DNA from: Dichelobacter nodosus | Lineage (GTDB): Bacteria > Pseudomonadota > Gammaproteobacteria > Cardiobacteriales > Cardiobacteriaceae | Assembly (NCBI RefSeq): GCF_001263335.1 | Contig: NZ_LGVW01000028.1 | Span: 160,001-224,000 of the forward strand | DNA length: 64,000 nucleotides | Direction: 5' to 3' | In this document: one piece after another, positions 35,928 to 44,774 of the stretch | Numbering within the stretch: the stretch's first letter is position 1 | How the letters are laid out: each line of letters opens with the position of its first letter | Notes under the pieces: model-generated | The model's input: only the letters and a program-made list of their open reading frames with translations | What the model was told of the DNA's origin: nothing | Database searches by the model: none | Position numbers and translations under genes: made by a program

Positions 35928-36661
35928 ACGAACGGGTGATTATCACCGGACACAGTAGTGGTTTGGGAGCGGCTTTGTCTCGCGCGTGGTTGGAATGCGA
36001 GGCAAAAGTACTCGGCATTGCCCGCCGGAGTAATCCATCGTTAAAGAATGATTTTCCGGACGATTTTTATGAAGTATCGCTTGATTTATCCAATATTGAA
36101 CAACTTCGGGAATGGTTAGAAACACCGCAATATGATGAATTTTTTCAAGAGGGTACGCGCATTTGGTTGTTTAATAATGCGGCAACGATTGGCGATAGTA
36201 AAAATATCGGTATGCAAACGCCCGATGCGATTAATCATGCCATTGCGCTCAACGTTACCGCGCCGTTTATTTTAAGTGAAGTATTTGCAGCGTGGGCGGA
36301 ACGCAAAAAAATCCCGCTGAATATTGTTCACATCAGTAGCGGCGCGGGGCGCAAATCGTATCCCGGTTGGAGCTGTTACGGCGCAACAAAAGCGGCTTTG
36401 GATATGCATGCGCGCGTGGCGCTTAGCGAAAATAATCCGTTGATTACGGTTGTGAGCATCGCGCCGGGCGTGGTGGATACGCCGATGCAAAAAGCAATTC
36501 GCAATAATCTTTATTTTCCGGCGCGGGAACGTTTTGTGGCGCTGCATGAAAATCATAAGTTACAAAATGTTGATGATACGGCGATGCAAATTCTTTCTTA
36601 TTGTTTGAGCGGTTTATTTGGTACTAATCCGGTTGTGGACGTGCGGCAATTGCCGGCTTGA
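35924..36661 (+). CDS. SDR-family NAD(P)-dependent oxidoreductase
   Basis: 245 residues with a Rossmann fold. The cofactor motif is TGHSSGLG (8-15), followed by NNAA (about 84-87), a Ser at HISSGAG and the catalytic pair YGATK (Tyr and Lys around 144-148). The overall layout resembles sepiapterin-reductase/benzil-reductase-like SDRs of the YueD group. The substrate cannot be told from the sequence. It overlaps rsmA by four bases and ends before a terminator shared with the converging dsbC. Confidence 0.85.
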   Translation: MNERVIITGHSSGLGAALSRAWLECEAKVLGIARRSNPSLKNDFPDDFYEVSLDLSNIEQLREWLETPQYDEFFQEGTRIWLFNNAATIGDSKNIGMQTPDAINHAIALNVTAPFILSEVFAAWAERKKIPLNIVHISSGAGRKSYPGWSCYGATKAALDMHARVALSENNPLITVVSIAPGVVDTPMQKAIRNNLYFPARERFVALHENHKLQNVDDTAMQILSYCLSGLFGTNPVVDVRQLPA

Positions 36662-36687
36662 TCGTTTTTTGTGATACGTTTTTATTC

Positions 36688-36717
36688 AAATGCTGCTGAT
36701 TGGGCAGCATTTTTATT
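36688..36717 (+). terminator. Terminator after the SDR gene
   Basis: AAATGCTGC, loop TGATTG, GGCAGCATTTTT, 27 bases past the stop. It may also act for dsbC from the other side. Confidence 0.75.
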
Positions 36718-37504
36718 TGTTGGAAAAATGGGTTTGTAACATCGTCATCAGATTTTCTGGTGAAACAAATCCGGAGATGAGAAAGCCGTCGCTAAATACG
36801 AATGACGGCGTTCCCGTGATGCCCGCTTTAACGCCGATATCGTAACTTTCTTTCACGGGCGATTCGCAGGAATATTTTTCGTGTTTTAAACCGCGCCCTG
36901 CCCGTAATAATGTGGTTTTACGATCGGGGGCGCACCAAACGGATACGGATTTATAGTAGCTGCGCGAATCAATTCCGGTGCGCGGAAATGCCGCAAAACG
37001 AAGTTCAATGCCCAATTTTAAAAAGTCATCGATTTGCTCGAATAACATTTGACAATACGGACAATCAACGTCGCTGAAAACGGTGACCGTGTAACGCGTT
37101 TGCCCCACGGCGGGATAAATAATTAAATCCGATAAATTAAGACGATTAATCACCGCTAAACGCGCTTGATCGCGTTGCGTTTCGGTGAGATTTTTATATT
37201 GTTTTAAATCTAATAAATCACCTTGCAACATGTAACGTCCATCGCGGCTTAAATAATATACTTGCGCGCCGGCAGTAACTTGAAATAAGTCATCAATCGG
37301 CGTTGATACCACGGCTTCGATCGTATCGCGATCACCAATGAGACGTTTAATTAACGATAAATCCGGTAATGTTTCTTGTTGAACAGGTGCGGGGAATTGC
37401 GTTTTTTCTTGTTCATCTTGATAAATCACTTCATCGATGGAAGGACGCGTAAATCCCACCATTAATAGTGCACTTATCAGTATGAATCCTATACGTTGTT
37501 GCAT
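36713..37504 (-). CDS. dsbC: Thiol:disulfide interchange protein DsbC
   Basis: 263 residues. A signal peptide precedes the N-terminal dimerisation domain (about 45-100) and a thioredoxin-like domain with the active-site CPYC (Cys148, Cys151) and the cis-Pro loop GITGTPSFVF. A second Cys pair (VWCAPD and YSCESP) matches the structural disulfide of DsbC. The enzyme reshuffles wrong disulfides in the periplasm, for instance in LptD. No dsbD is adjacent. The start has only a short ribosome site (GTGGA). Confidence 0.93.
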   Translation of the reverse strand: MQQRIGFILISALLMVGFTRPSIDEVIYQDEQEKTQFPAPVQQETLPDLSLIKRLIGDRDTIEAVVSTPIDDLFQVTAGAQVYYLSRDGRYMLQGDLLDLKQYKNLTETQRDQARLAVINRLNLSDLIIYPAVGQTRYTVTVFSDVDCPYCQMLFEQIDDFLKLGIELRFAAFPRTGIDSRSYYKSVSVWCAPDRKTTLLRAGRGLKHEKYSCESPVKESYDIGVKAGITGTPSFVFSDGFLISGFVSPENLMTMLQTHFSNK

Positions 37505-37538
37505 AATCCACTCTCTTTATAATGCAAAAAATCTGCGC

Positions 37539-38156
37539 TTAAACATGTTTTCCCGCCGGCTGATGAGGTTGAGACGAAATAAGATGGTATTCACGGGTTA
37601 AAACACGTTTGGGGTAATTGGGTTTTGCGGGATACGGCAAATTTTTTCGGGCATGCATATGTTTAGCAATATCTATCCAGCGCCATAATTGAAACGCGGG
37701 GTGCGCATCAATCCCCACGTCCATCGCCCGACCGCGCAAACGAATGCTGCCGTGTGTATGACCATATAAATGCCACGCGCCGCGCTGCGCGTTACGCCAC
37801 TGAACAATCGGATAATGACACATCACAATTTCCTGCCCGTTAATGACTAATTCTGCATACGGTTTAATCCAAGCAAACCGGCTAACCAAATAAGAATCGG
37901 CACACAATTCATCATCGTGATTGCCGCAAATGAGGTAAATCGTGCCATTGAGTTCTGCCAGCAGACGAAACGTCTCCGAAAGTCCGCCAAAAGAAACGTC
38001 GCCCAAATGATAAACGCTATCTTCTTTTTTCACTTGACGATTCCAAATGGCAATCATCGCGCGGTTCATTTCTTGCGGTGAGGCGAAGGGACGCTGGCAA
38101 TATTTAATAATATTGCGGTGAAAAAAATGCGTATCTGCTGTAAAAAAAATCCCCAT
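37539..38156 (-). CDS. Calcineurin-like metallophosphoesterase
   Basis: 205 residues with the metallophosphoesterase motifs ADTHFFH (D and H ligands near the N-terminus), HLGDVSF, CGNHDDE, CHYPIV and YGHTHG. This subgroup has no assigned substrate; relatives hydrolyse phosphodiesters or phosphoproteins. The C-terminal 50 residues (Pro/Lys/His-rich) look unstructured. It lies 34 bases upstream of dsbC on the minus strand and may be co-transcribed with it. Confidence 0.85.
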   Translation of the reverse strand: MGIFFTADTHFFHRNIIKYCQRPFASPQEMNRAMIAIWNRQVKKEDSVYHLGDVSFGGLSETFRLLAELNGTIYLICGNHDDELCADSYLVSRFAWIKPYAELVINGQEIVMCHYPIVQWRNAQRGAWHLYGHTHGSIRLRGRAMDVGIDAHPAFQLWRWIDIAKHMHARKNLPYPAKPNYPKRVLTREYHLISSQPHQPAGKHV

Positions 38157-38359
38157 TTCGCCCTACTTCAATCACTAAAATATCGTTTTTATCATAACAT
38201 TTTCATCTCAAAAACAAGGTAAACATTCGATAAACTGTCTCACTTTTTAGCGTGCGTTCATACTTTTGCAATTGAGTTGCCGGCAGATTTGATGAACTAT
38301 TAAAATGCTGCGATGAATGTTGAAACTCATTTAATTTCTTTCTTTTTCAAACCAATATT

Positions 38360-38668
38360 ATGAATCATTTGATCACGCCCGAACTTGCCGAACTGCGAAA
38401 ATGCATTGATCACTACGATCAACAATTAGCGCATTTATTGTGTCAACGTTTATTGTTGGTGAAAAAAATCGCGCCGTTAAAACCTGATTTAGCGTCCATT
38501 CGCGTGGAAGCGCGGATTGAGGAAATTATTCATCGCGTCATACCAATTGCCGATGAATATGGTATTGATCGGCAATTTTTAGAGACGATTTTCCGTCATT
38601 TAATCGATGAATGCGGTCAACAGGAACATGATTTTTGGCTAAAAATGCAATCAAATCAAAAGAAATGA
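38360..38668 (+). CDS. Chorismate mutase (AroQ class)
   Basis: 102 residues in one all-helical CM_2 domain: LRKCIDHYDQQLAHLLCQRLLLVKKIAPLK, then EEIIHRVIPIADEYGIDRQFLETIFRHLIDECGQQ. The spacing of Arg, Lys and Gln residues fits monofunctional AroQ mutases, which turn chorismate into prephenate. A PchB-like isochorismate lyase is possible but there is no salicylate or siderophore gene nearby. No signal peptide is seen, so it is cytoplasmic. It stands alone. Confidence 0.8.
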   Translation: MNHLITPELAELRKCIDHYDQQLAHLLCQRLLLVKKIAPLKPDLASIRVEARIEEIIHRVIPIADEYGIDRQFLETIFRHLIDECGQQEHDFWLKMQSNQKK

Positions 38669-38976
38669 TAGATTGAAAATCCTCATAAAAAAATATCAGG
38701 AAGAGGAAACGGAACAAATAAACCCGTTGGTACCTTTCCTTTTCTTCAAATGATTATAGATTTTTTCCCTTTTTAGAAATCAACGGCGAAAAATAGCGTT
38801 GAAAAGCAGCAGAAAAATGGCACGCACGGCATAATATTTTGATCCCAATAATTATTTACCTCAAACAAATGCCCGTTATTCAATGCAATTACCCTGCTTT
38901 TAATATTTGCGGGCGGTTATTTTCGGCAAATTCAAGATAAACTATCCCAATCACAAAACATTTAAGGAGATTCAAT
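38669..38976. other. Intergenic region between chorismate mutase and ypfJ-like gene
   Basis: 308 bases. An imperfect hairpin (AGGAAACGG to TTTCCTTTT, about 38704-38742) could end the chorismate mutase transcript. A small inverted repeat TCAACG/CGTTGA lies near 38779-38801. The rest is AT-rich leader for the metallopeptidase gene; I see no gene. Confidence 0.5.
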
Positions 38977-39933
38977 ATGGACTGGCAAAAAGGAAGACGC
39001 AGCGATAACGTTGAAGACCGCCGCGATTCGGGCGGTTCCCAACCGCGGTTATCAACCAACATGGGGCAGCAAAGATTAATGGGTTTGGGTAAATCAAAAC
39101 CAGCGATGTTAGTCATGTTTATCTTCGTTTTATTTACCGCATTTACGCAAAAAGATCCCAGCGTTGTTATTCAATTTCTCTTTTCTCTGCTCAACGGCGG
39201 CGGACAATCCATGTTATTAGAACCCGCTGATTCCAATCCGCAATTTAATCAATCAACAAAATCCCGCCGCGCCGATGAAGCAAGCGACTTTATCCGCGTG
39301 ATGATGGCAAGCAATGAAGACGTTTGGCAGGAACAATTTCAAAAAAGAAATATTCCTTTTCGCCCCACTAAATTGGTTTTATTTTCTGACCGAACCAAAA
39401 GCGGCTGCGGCATGGCAAGTTCACAAACGGGCCCTTTTTATTGTCCGTTAGATGAAAAAATTTATATTGATCTGACGTTTATCCGTCAAATGCAACAATT
39501 AGGCGCCAGCCAAAATAGTAATGTTGCCGGTAATTTCGCGATGGGATACGTTATCGCTCATGAATACGGTCATCATATTCATAATATTCTCGGTATTTTG
39601 CCCAAAGCACAAAAAGCAATGCATTATGCCGGCAATAAAGCGGAATCAAATGCGTTATCCGTGCGTTTAGAATTGCAGGCGGATTGTTTTGCCGGCGTTT
39701 GGGCGGCTAATATTCCGCGTTACAACATTGCACTTGATGAACAAGATATTGCGCAAGGTATTCAGGCAGCAAAAGCCGTCGGCGATGATCATATTTTGCA
39801 AAGTTATGGACAAAAACCGTATCAAGAAAATTTTACCCACGGTTCTTCTCAACAACGCATGCAATGGTTAAAAGCCGGCATCAAAACGGGTGATATGAGC
39901 ACATGCGATACCTTCAAAGATATAACGCTATAG
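38977..39933 (+). CDS. ypfJ: Neutral zinc metallopeptidase, YpfJ/KPN_02809 family
   Basis: 318 residues. A short polar N-terminus precedes one transmembrane helix (about 44-62), placing the catalytic part outside the cytoplasm. The domain has the zinc motif HEYGHH near residues 195-200 and the family blocks SGCGMASSQTGPFYCPLDEKIYIDL and RLELQADCFAGVWA (third ligand region). These mark the Zn_peptidase family PF04228, whose physiological substrate is not established. The ribosome site is AAGGAGA. It is a single-gene unit. Confidence 0.9.
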   Translation: MDWQKGRRSDNVEDRRDSGGSQPRLSTNMGQQRLMGLGKSKPAMLVMFIFVLFTAFTQKDPSVVIQFLFSLLNGGGQSMLLEPADSNPQFNQSTKSRRADEASDFIRVMMASNEDVWQEQFQKRNIPFRPTKLVLFSDRTKSGCGMASSQTGPFYCPLDEKIYIDLTFIRQMQQLGASQNSNVAGNFAMGYVIAHEYGHHIHNILGILPKAQKAMHYAGNKAESNALSVRLELQADCFAGVWAANIPRYNIALDEQDIAQGIQAAKAVGDDHILQSYGQKPYQENFTHGSSQQRMQWLKAGIKTGDMSTCDTFKDITL

Positions 39934-40004
39934 ATTAAATGTATTAGTTATCATTTTAATAAAAGGTTACAATGACCGCCCCAAATTAAACTGTAGGAGG
40001 AAAT

Positions 40005-40838
40005 ATGAGTCAAAATTTACCGTTGCCCGTTGATGTGATTTCTATTCAATCGCAAGTCGTTTATGGCTGCGTGGGCAATAGCGCGGCGGTTCCAACGCTG
40101 GAACACTACAATTTAACCGTTAGTTCTGTTCCCACCGTTTTACTTTCCAATCGTCCGCATTATCCCACCATGTACGGCGGCGTTATCGACGATCAATGGT
40201 TTGCAGGCTTTTTAACCGCTTTAAAAGAACGAGACGTTTTAAAAAGCGCGCGCGCGATTATTTTGGGTTATTTAGGCAGTCCCAAACAAGCTGATATCTT
40301 GGCAAATTTTTTAACTGAAGTTCGTCGCGACTATCCGCATATTTTAATTCAAATTGATCCGGTTTTAGGGGACGTGGGCTGCGGATTATATGTTGATCCG
40401 AATTTAGCGAAAGTTTATCGGGAAAAATTACGCCATCTCGCAACCGGTATGACGCCTAATCACTTTGAATTAGAATATCTTGCTGATTGTAAAATCAATT
40501 CATTAGAAGAATCGATTACGGCGGCAAAAAATCTGCTTTCTGATACCACGCGTTGGATTATCGCAACCAGCGCCGCGCCGCAAACTTGGGCTAATGGTGA
40601 AATGAAATATGTGATTGTAACCGCAGATAAAACCATCGTTAAAACGCACGCGTTTCACGATGTGGAAGCCTACGGCACCGGCGATACTTTTGCCGCTTCA
40701 TTAGTTGCACATTTATTAAAAGGACATTCTTTGGAAAAAGCTGCTGAAGCAGCAGTTGAACGCGTGATGACGGTAATCCAACGTACCGGCGCCGCAAAAA
40801 CCAATGAAATTATCTTATTTGATAAAGATCATCAATAA
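40005..40838 (+). CDS. pdxY: Pyridoxal kinase PdxY
   Basis: 277 residues of the ribokinase-like family. It phosphorylates pyridoxal to pyridoxal-5'-phosphate in vitamin B6 salvage. Recognisable blocks are SIQSQVVYGCVGNSAAVPTLE at the N-terminus, VLLSNRPHYPTMYGG, DPVLGD, GMTPNHFELEYL and the C-terminal anion hole/catalytic region YGTGDTFAASLVAHLLKG. It matches PdxY more than PdxK. The ribosome site AGGAGG is strong. A GC-rich hairpin follows 12 bases after the stop. Confidence 0.95.
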   Translation: MSQNLPLPVDVISIQSQVVYGCVGNSAAVPTLEHYNLTVSSVPTVLLSNRPHYPTMYGGVIDDQWFAGFLTALKERDVLKSARAIILGYLGSPKQADILANFLTEVRRDYPHILIQIDPVLGDVGCGLYVDPNLAKVYREKLRHLATGMTPNHFELEYLADCKINSLEESITAAKNLLSDTTRWIIATSAAPQTWANGEMKYVIVTADKTIVKTHAFHDVEAYGTGDTFAASLVAHLLKGHSLEKAAEAAVERVMTVIQRTGAAKTNEIILFDKDHQ

Positions 40839-41188
40839 TCAAAAAAAAATGGGATTTCGCTCCACCGCGAAATCCCAAAATAACGTTCAAAAATCATCTT
40901 TTTTCTTTCAACTCATTGTTAAAAAATAAAAATTTTATAAAAATCGATTTTACGCCGTTTTTTATTCTCTCCCAATTTTGCTTATCCAAGAAACGCAGAC
41001 CGTTCGCTGCCCGTATCGTTTAATACTCAAAAAGCAATTTGATATAGCTTTAACGGTAAAAAAATGTTTACAATCTTTTAAATAAATCTCATGCGTGATT
41101 GCGCACCGTTTGCCCAATTTTATGGAACGCGCCATCACCACGCCGGCAAACCGTTTCGTTTGTCAATTATTCTTAAAGGACTGTATAA
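40839..41188. other. Intergenic region between pdxY and the FadE-like gene
   Basis: 350 bases. After the hairpin the sequence is very AT-rich. I see no protein-coding frame of note. An unannotated minus-strand RNA ending at 40841 is possible but no convincing promoter was found. AAAGGA before 41189 is the ribosome site of the next gene. Confidence 0.5.
40841..40880 (-). terminator. Strong hairpin with its T-run on the minus strand
   Basis: TGGGATTTCGC, loop TCCACC, GCGAAATCCCA: an 11-base-pair stem just past pdxY. On the plus strand it is followed by AAAATAACG, not T-rich. On the minus strand nine T follow. It is therefore a canonical terminator for minus-strand transcription, although no minus-strand gene is annotated before thiM, 4 kb away. 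It may still aid pdxY mRNA ending. Confidence 0.7.
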
Positions 41189-42967
41189 ATGACATTTATT
41201 TTTGCTTTTTTCATTCTCATCGCTGGAATTACCCTGCTCGCTTATTGCGGCGCACCTTTATGGGGTTGGGCTGTCGGTCTTGCCATTTTGGCAACCATTA
41301 TTAATTCTACTTTGGTATTACTGCTCAGTTTAGCAATCTGCGCCGCCATTGCTTTGCCAATGTTGCGCGAAAAAATCCGCCCTTACCTTTTTCCGCGTCT
41401 TAAAAAATATTGTCCTGTCATCACAGAAAGTGAACAAAAACAATTGGCTGATGCCGTTTATACAGGTTGGGAAAAAGATCTCTTTAACGGCACTATCGAA
41501 AGCGCACCCGCTGCGCAAACAGCATTAACCGAAGCAGAACGTGCCTTTTTAGCTCAAGAAACAGAGGAATTGTGTGCATTACTCGATGAAACAGAAATCG
41601 CCCAACAGCAATCATTATCCAAAGCTGCGCAAAAATATATTGAAGAACACGGTTTTCAAGCATTAACAATCGCCAAAGAACGCGGTGGACGCGGTTTTTC
41701 AACCACTGCCGCCGCGCATATCATGGCAAAAATCGCATCTCATAGTCCCAGCGCATTACTTTATATAAATGCTGATCGCGCAACCGTTCGTTGGGGCATG
41801 AGTCAAACCGCTTTATATTTGAGTTCGGCTTGGGCAAGTATGGCAACCGCGCGTCACGGACAAAAATTTGAAGACGAATTAGCCGATATTGCCGGTCTTA
41901 CTTATCAATTACGCGCTTTGCAAGCTGCCGCACCCGCCGCTCAAAACCAAAATACGTTAACTCTCATCGGGCAAGCGCAAGGTCAATCGTTATTGACGGC
42001 ATTAATCGAGCGCTCATTGGCGTTACAAACATTGGCAAGCACGGAAATGCTTTGCACGCCGCTGAATCATTTTCACCATGTTTTGCCGCATTTTCATTTG
42101 TCGCAAAAACCAGAATTAACTGCCCTTTCCGAACTAATCGGTCAACACGATTTTTGGTTGGAAGAAAGTCAAGCCATCAGCCAACAACAAGATTTAACGT
42201 TAGAAAAAGTACTTTTCCGCCACGCGCGGCAATTTTTGCGCCATTATGGTCGTAGCGTTGTTTTGGGCATCACGCACGGCAAAGGATTTAAAGCGCCGGC
42301 GCCGTTTGTTCCGGAATTATTTCCTTATTACGCACAATTAACGCGTTTGGCAGCAAGTTTTGCGCTTATTAAAGATGTTGCGGTCATCAGTCGCGCTATT
42401 GACGATAATCCGCGTTTTTTAAAACACGCAACTACCGCATTTGCGGCGCTTTATCGCGCGCGGGCAACGTTGGCATTTTGGCAAAATAACGGCGCCGTAA
42501 CCGATGAATTGGCGTTGGCTCAATATGGATTGACCACGGCTTTATTCGCTGCCGAAAATGCTATTTATGCCATGATTGAAGCATTTTCTTGCCGCAAAAT
42601 GGTGTTTTTAATGAAATGTTTGTGTTTTCCATTGGGACGCCGGCAAAAATGCCCCAGTCATGCGTTAATTCTTGCTTGTGCTCAAGCGGTGGAAAATAAC
42701 GCGGTTTCATTAAAAAATTTAACGCAGGAACTCTATTTAGGCGATGAAAAAACGAATCCCGCCGTTGCAACCGTTCATTCTGCATTAAAGACATTACAAA
42801 CCGCGGCAGCCGCTGAATATGCGATTCATCAAGCGCATAAAGCCGGAACATTAACCGCACAAACATTTACCGCGCGCGTTGATGAAGCTTGCGATAAAGA
42901 CGTTATTAGCGAGCAAATGCGGCAGGAAGTATTTGAAGCGCAGCGTTTGATGAAATCCATGAACTAA
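41189..42967 (+). CDS. FadE-like protein lacking the central acyl-CoA dehydrogenase core
   Basis: 592 residues in one undamaged frame, against about 814 in E. coli FadE. Two N-terminal membrane helices (about 1-58), the linker (WEKDLFNG, LTEAERAFL), and a short dehydrogenase N-domain (RGGRGFSTTAAAHIMAKIASHSPSAL, about 165-190) resemble FadE. So do residues 205-250 (SSAWASMATARHGQKFEDELADIAG) and the long C-terminal domain (RHYGRSVVLGITHG, PYYAQLTRLAASFALIKDVAV, PLGRR). Some 200 residues of the beta-sheet middle domain, which holds FAD and acyl-CoA contacts, are missing, as is the ITVEGANILTRSM-type catalytic stretch. It is unlikely to dehydrogenate acyl-CoA. It could be a membrane pseudo-enzyme or a relic; no frameshift or stop argues for relic. 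Confidence 0.75.
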   Translation: MTFIFAFFILIAGITLLAYCGAPLWGWAVGLAILATIINSTLVLLLSLAICAAIALPMLREKIRPYLFPRLKKYCPVITESEQKQLADAVYTGWEKDLFNGTIESAPAAQTALTEAERAFLAQETEELCALLDETEIAQQQSLSKAAQKYIEEHGFQALTIAKERGGRGFSTTAAAHIMAKIASHSPSALLYINADRATVRWGMSQTALYLSSAWASMATARHGQKFEDELADIAGLTYQLRALQAAAPAAQNQNTLTLIGQAQGQSLLTALIERSLALQTLASTEMLCTPLNHFHHVLPHFHLSQKPELTALSELIGQHDFWLEESQAISQQQDLTLEKVLFRHARQFLRHYGRSVVLGITHGKGFKAPAPFVPELFPYYAQLTRLAASFALIKDVAVISRAIDDNPRFLKHATTAFAALYRARATLAFWQNNGAVTDELALAQYGLTTALFAAENAIYAMIEAFSCRKMVFLMKCLCFPLGRRQKCPSHALILACAQAVENNAVSLKNLTQELYLGDEKTNPAVATVHSALKTLQTAAAAEYAIHQAHKAGTLTAQTFTARVDEACDKDVISEQMRQEVFEAQRLMKSMN

Positions 42968-42986
42968 TTGGATTTAAAAAGATAAG

Positions 42987-43015
42987 AAAACGGCACATTT
43001 TGTGCCGTTTTTTAT
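42987..43015 (+). terminator. Terminator after the FadE-like gene
   Basis: AAAACGGCACA, TTT, TGTGCCGTTTTTT: a strong stem and T-run 20 bases past the stop. Confidence 0.88.
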
Positions 43016-43087
43016 TAAAAAACACTGCTTTTGCACTTAAATCCCAATCCGCGCCGCAAATATATTAAAAAATTGAAACGCTCATAG

Positions 43088-43106
43088 TATAATCCCGCGC
43101 GGGGGA
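43088..43106 (+). promoter_or_regulatory. -10 box and palindrome upstream of the YfcC-type carrier
   Basis: A consensus TATAAT (43088-43093) is followed at once by CCCGCGCGGG (43094-43103), a perfect palindrome lying at the expected start point. A -35 with proper spacing (TTAAAA) is weak, so an activator may be needed. Confidence 0.45.
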
Positions 43107-43181
43107 TTTTCTGACCTTTTATCAAGATTAGAAGATAAAATCCTTTTCATTCAACTAATTAATTAAATTGGAGATAATGCG

Positions 43182-44705
43182 ATGTCTATCGGTGGCTTTT
43201 TTAGAAAGCTGAAAATGCCAACAGCTTTTACCATTTTATTCATCATTTTAGTGCTCTCCGCGTTCTCAACGTGGGTGATTCCAGCCGGTTCGTATGCCAA
43301 GTTAAAATATGATGCCGATACACAGCAATTTAGCATCACACATCCAGATGGACGCGTTGAATCTGCACCAGCTACAAAAGAAGAGTTACAAGCCCGAAAA
43401 ATTTCGATTGACTTGGGTCAATTTACCGAAGGAAAAATTCGCAAAGCGGTTTCCGTTCCCGATACTTATCAACGTTTAGAAAGCAAACGCCAAGGCGCTA
43501 AAGAATTGGTGATGAGCATTGTCAACGGTACCATTGAAGCTGCAGATATCATGGTATTCGTTTTAATACTCGGCGGTATGATTGGTATCGTTAACGCCAA
43601 CGGCGCGTTTGAAGCAGGACTTACGGCGCTGACCAAACGCACCAAAGGTCGCGAATTTATTTTGGTATTTTTCGTCTCCATCTTTACGATTTTTGGCGGT
43701 ACCAGTTTTGGTATGGCGGAAGAAACTGTTGCGTTTTATCCGATTCTATGCCCGATTTTTATCGCTTTGGGTTATGACTCGCTCGTTTGCGTGGGCGCGG
43801 TATTATTAGCTTCAACCATTGGTACCACGTATACCACAGTTAACCCGTTTGCCGTGGTTATTGCTTCTGGCGCGGCGGGTATTCCGTTTACTAACGGTAT
43901 CAGCTGGCGGATTATCGGTTTAATTTTGGGTAGTATCGTGGTGATTTCTTATTTGTATTGGTACGCCAAAAAAGTTAAAGCCAATCCAGAATTTTCCTAT
44001 GCTTATGAAGATAGAGAAGATTATATGCGGCGCTATCCCGTTAATTTAAATAGCGAAACTGCTGCCGATTTCACCGCACGCAAAAAAATCATTCTTTGCT
44101 TATTCATTACTTCCTTCTTCATCATGATTTATGGCGTGGTAGCTTTGGGCTGGTGGTTCCCAGAAATGGCATCATCATTTTTAGCCATTACTTTGATCAT
44201 GATGTTTGTTGCCAATATGGGTGAAGAAAAAGTAATCGGCGCATTCATGCGTGGCGCATCTGATTTAGTATCCGTTGCATTGATTATCGGCGTGGCGCGC
44301 GGTATCAACATTATCCTTGAAAACGGTATGATTTCAGACACTATTCTCAATTATGCATCTAGCGGCGTTGCGGGTATGTCCAGTTATCTCTTTGTTATCG
44401 TGATGTATTTCGTGTTCTTCATTTTGGGATTCGTGGTGCCGTCATCTTCAGGACTTGCCGTATTGTCAATGCCTGTTATGGCGCCTTTAGCAGATACAGC
44501 CGGTATTGATCGTTCTGTTATCGTTTCGGCTTATATTTGGGGACAAAATACCATGTCCTTTATCGCGCCGACCGGTATGGTTTTAGTTACTTCCGAACTC
44601 ACCGGCATGAAATATACCCATTGGTTGCGGTTTATTTTCCCGATTTTTGCATACGTTATGGTGGCAAGTATCACATTCTTGTTATTGCAAGTGGCTTTTG
44701 CCTAA
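43182..44705 (+). CDS. YfcC-family carboxylate/amino acid carrier
   Basis: 507 residues, strongly hydrophobic with about 11-12 membrane helices. The N-terminus (MPTAFTILFIILVLSAFSTWVIPAGSY) and the blocks GGMIGIVNANGAFEAG, FGGTSFGMAEETVAFYPIL and GFVVPSSSGLAVLSMPVMAPLAD identify the DcuC/YfcC group (C4-dicarboxylate anaerobic carrier family). A periplasmic loop of about 80 residues follows helix 1. Members move dicarboxylates, arginine/ornithine or peptide-like substrates; the substrate here is not evident. It stands alone between two strong terminators, so it is a single-gene unit. Confidence 0.85.
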   Translation: MSIGGFFRKLKMPTAFTILFIILVLSAFSTWVIPAGSYAKLKYDADTQQFSITHPDGRVESAPATKEELQARKISIDLGQFTEGKIRKAVSVPDTYQRLESKRQGAKELVMSIVNGTIEAADIMVFVLILGGMIGIVNANGAFEAGLTALTKRTKGREFILVFFVSIFTIFGGTSFGMAEETVAFYPILCPIFIALGYDSLVCVGAVLLASTIGTTYTTVNPFAVVIASGAAGIPFTNGISWRIIGLILGSIVVISYLYWYAKKVKANPEFSYAYEDREDYMRRYPVNLNSETAADFTARKKIILCLFITSFFIMIYGVVALGWWFPEMASSFLAITLIMMFVANMGEEKVIGAFMRGASDLVSVALIIGVARGINIILENGMISDTILNYASSGVAGMSSYLFVIVMYFVFFILGFVVPSSSGLAVLSMPVMAPLADTAGIDRSVIVSAYIWGQNTMSFIAPTGMVLVTSELTGMKYTHWLRFIFPIFAYVMVASITFLLLQVAFA

Positions 44706-44725
44706 AAACTCCACCCTCCACCCAG

Positions 44726-44754
44726 AAAAAATCCCCTTTTCAGGGGATTTTTTT
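44726..44754. terminator. Terminator between the carrier gene and thiM
   Basis: AAAAAATCCCC, TTTTCA, GGGGATTTTTTT. The A and T runs allow use from both sides by the converging genes. Confidence 0.85.
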
Positions 44755-44774
44755 ATGCGCTTAATAATCAACGC

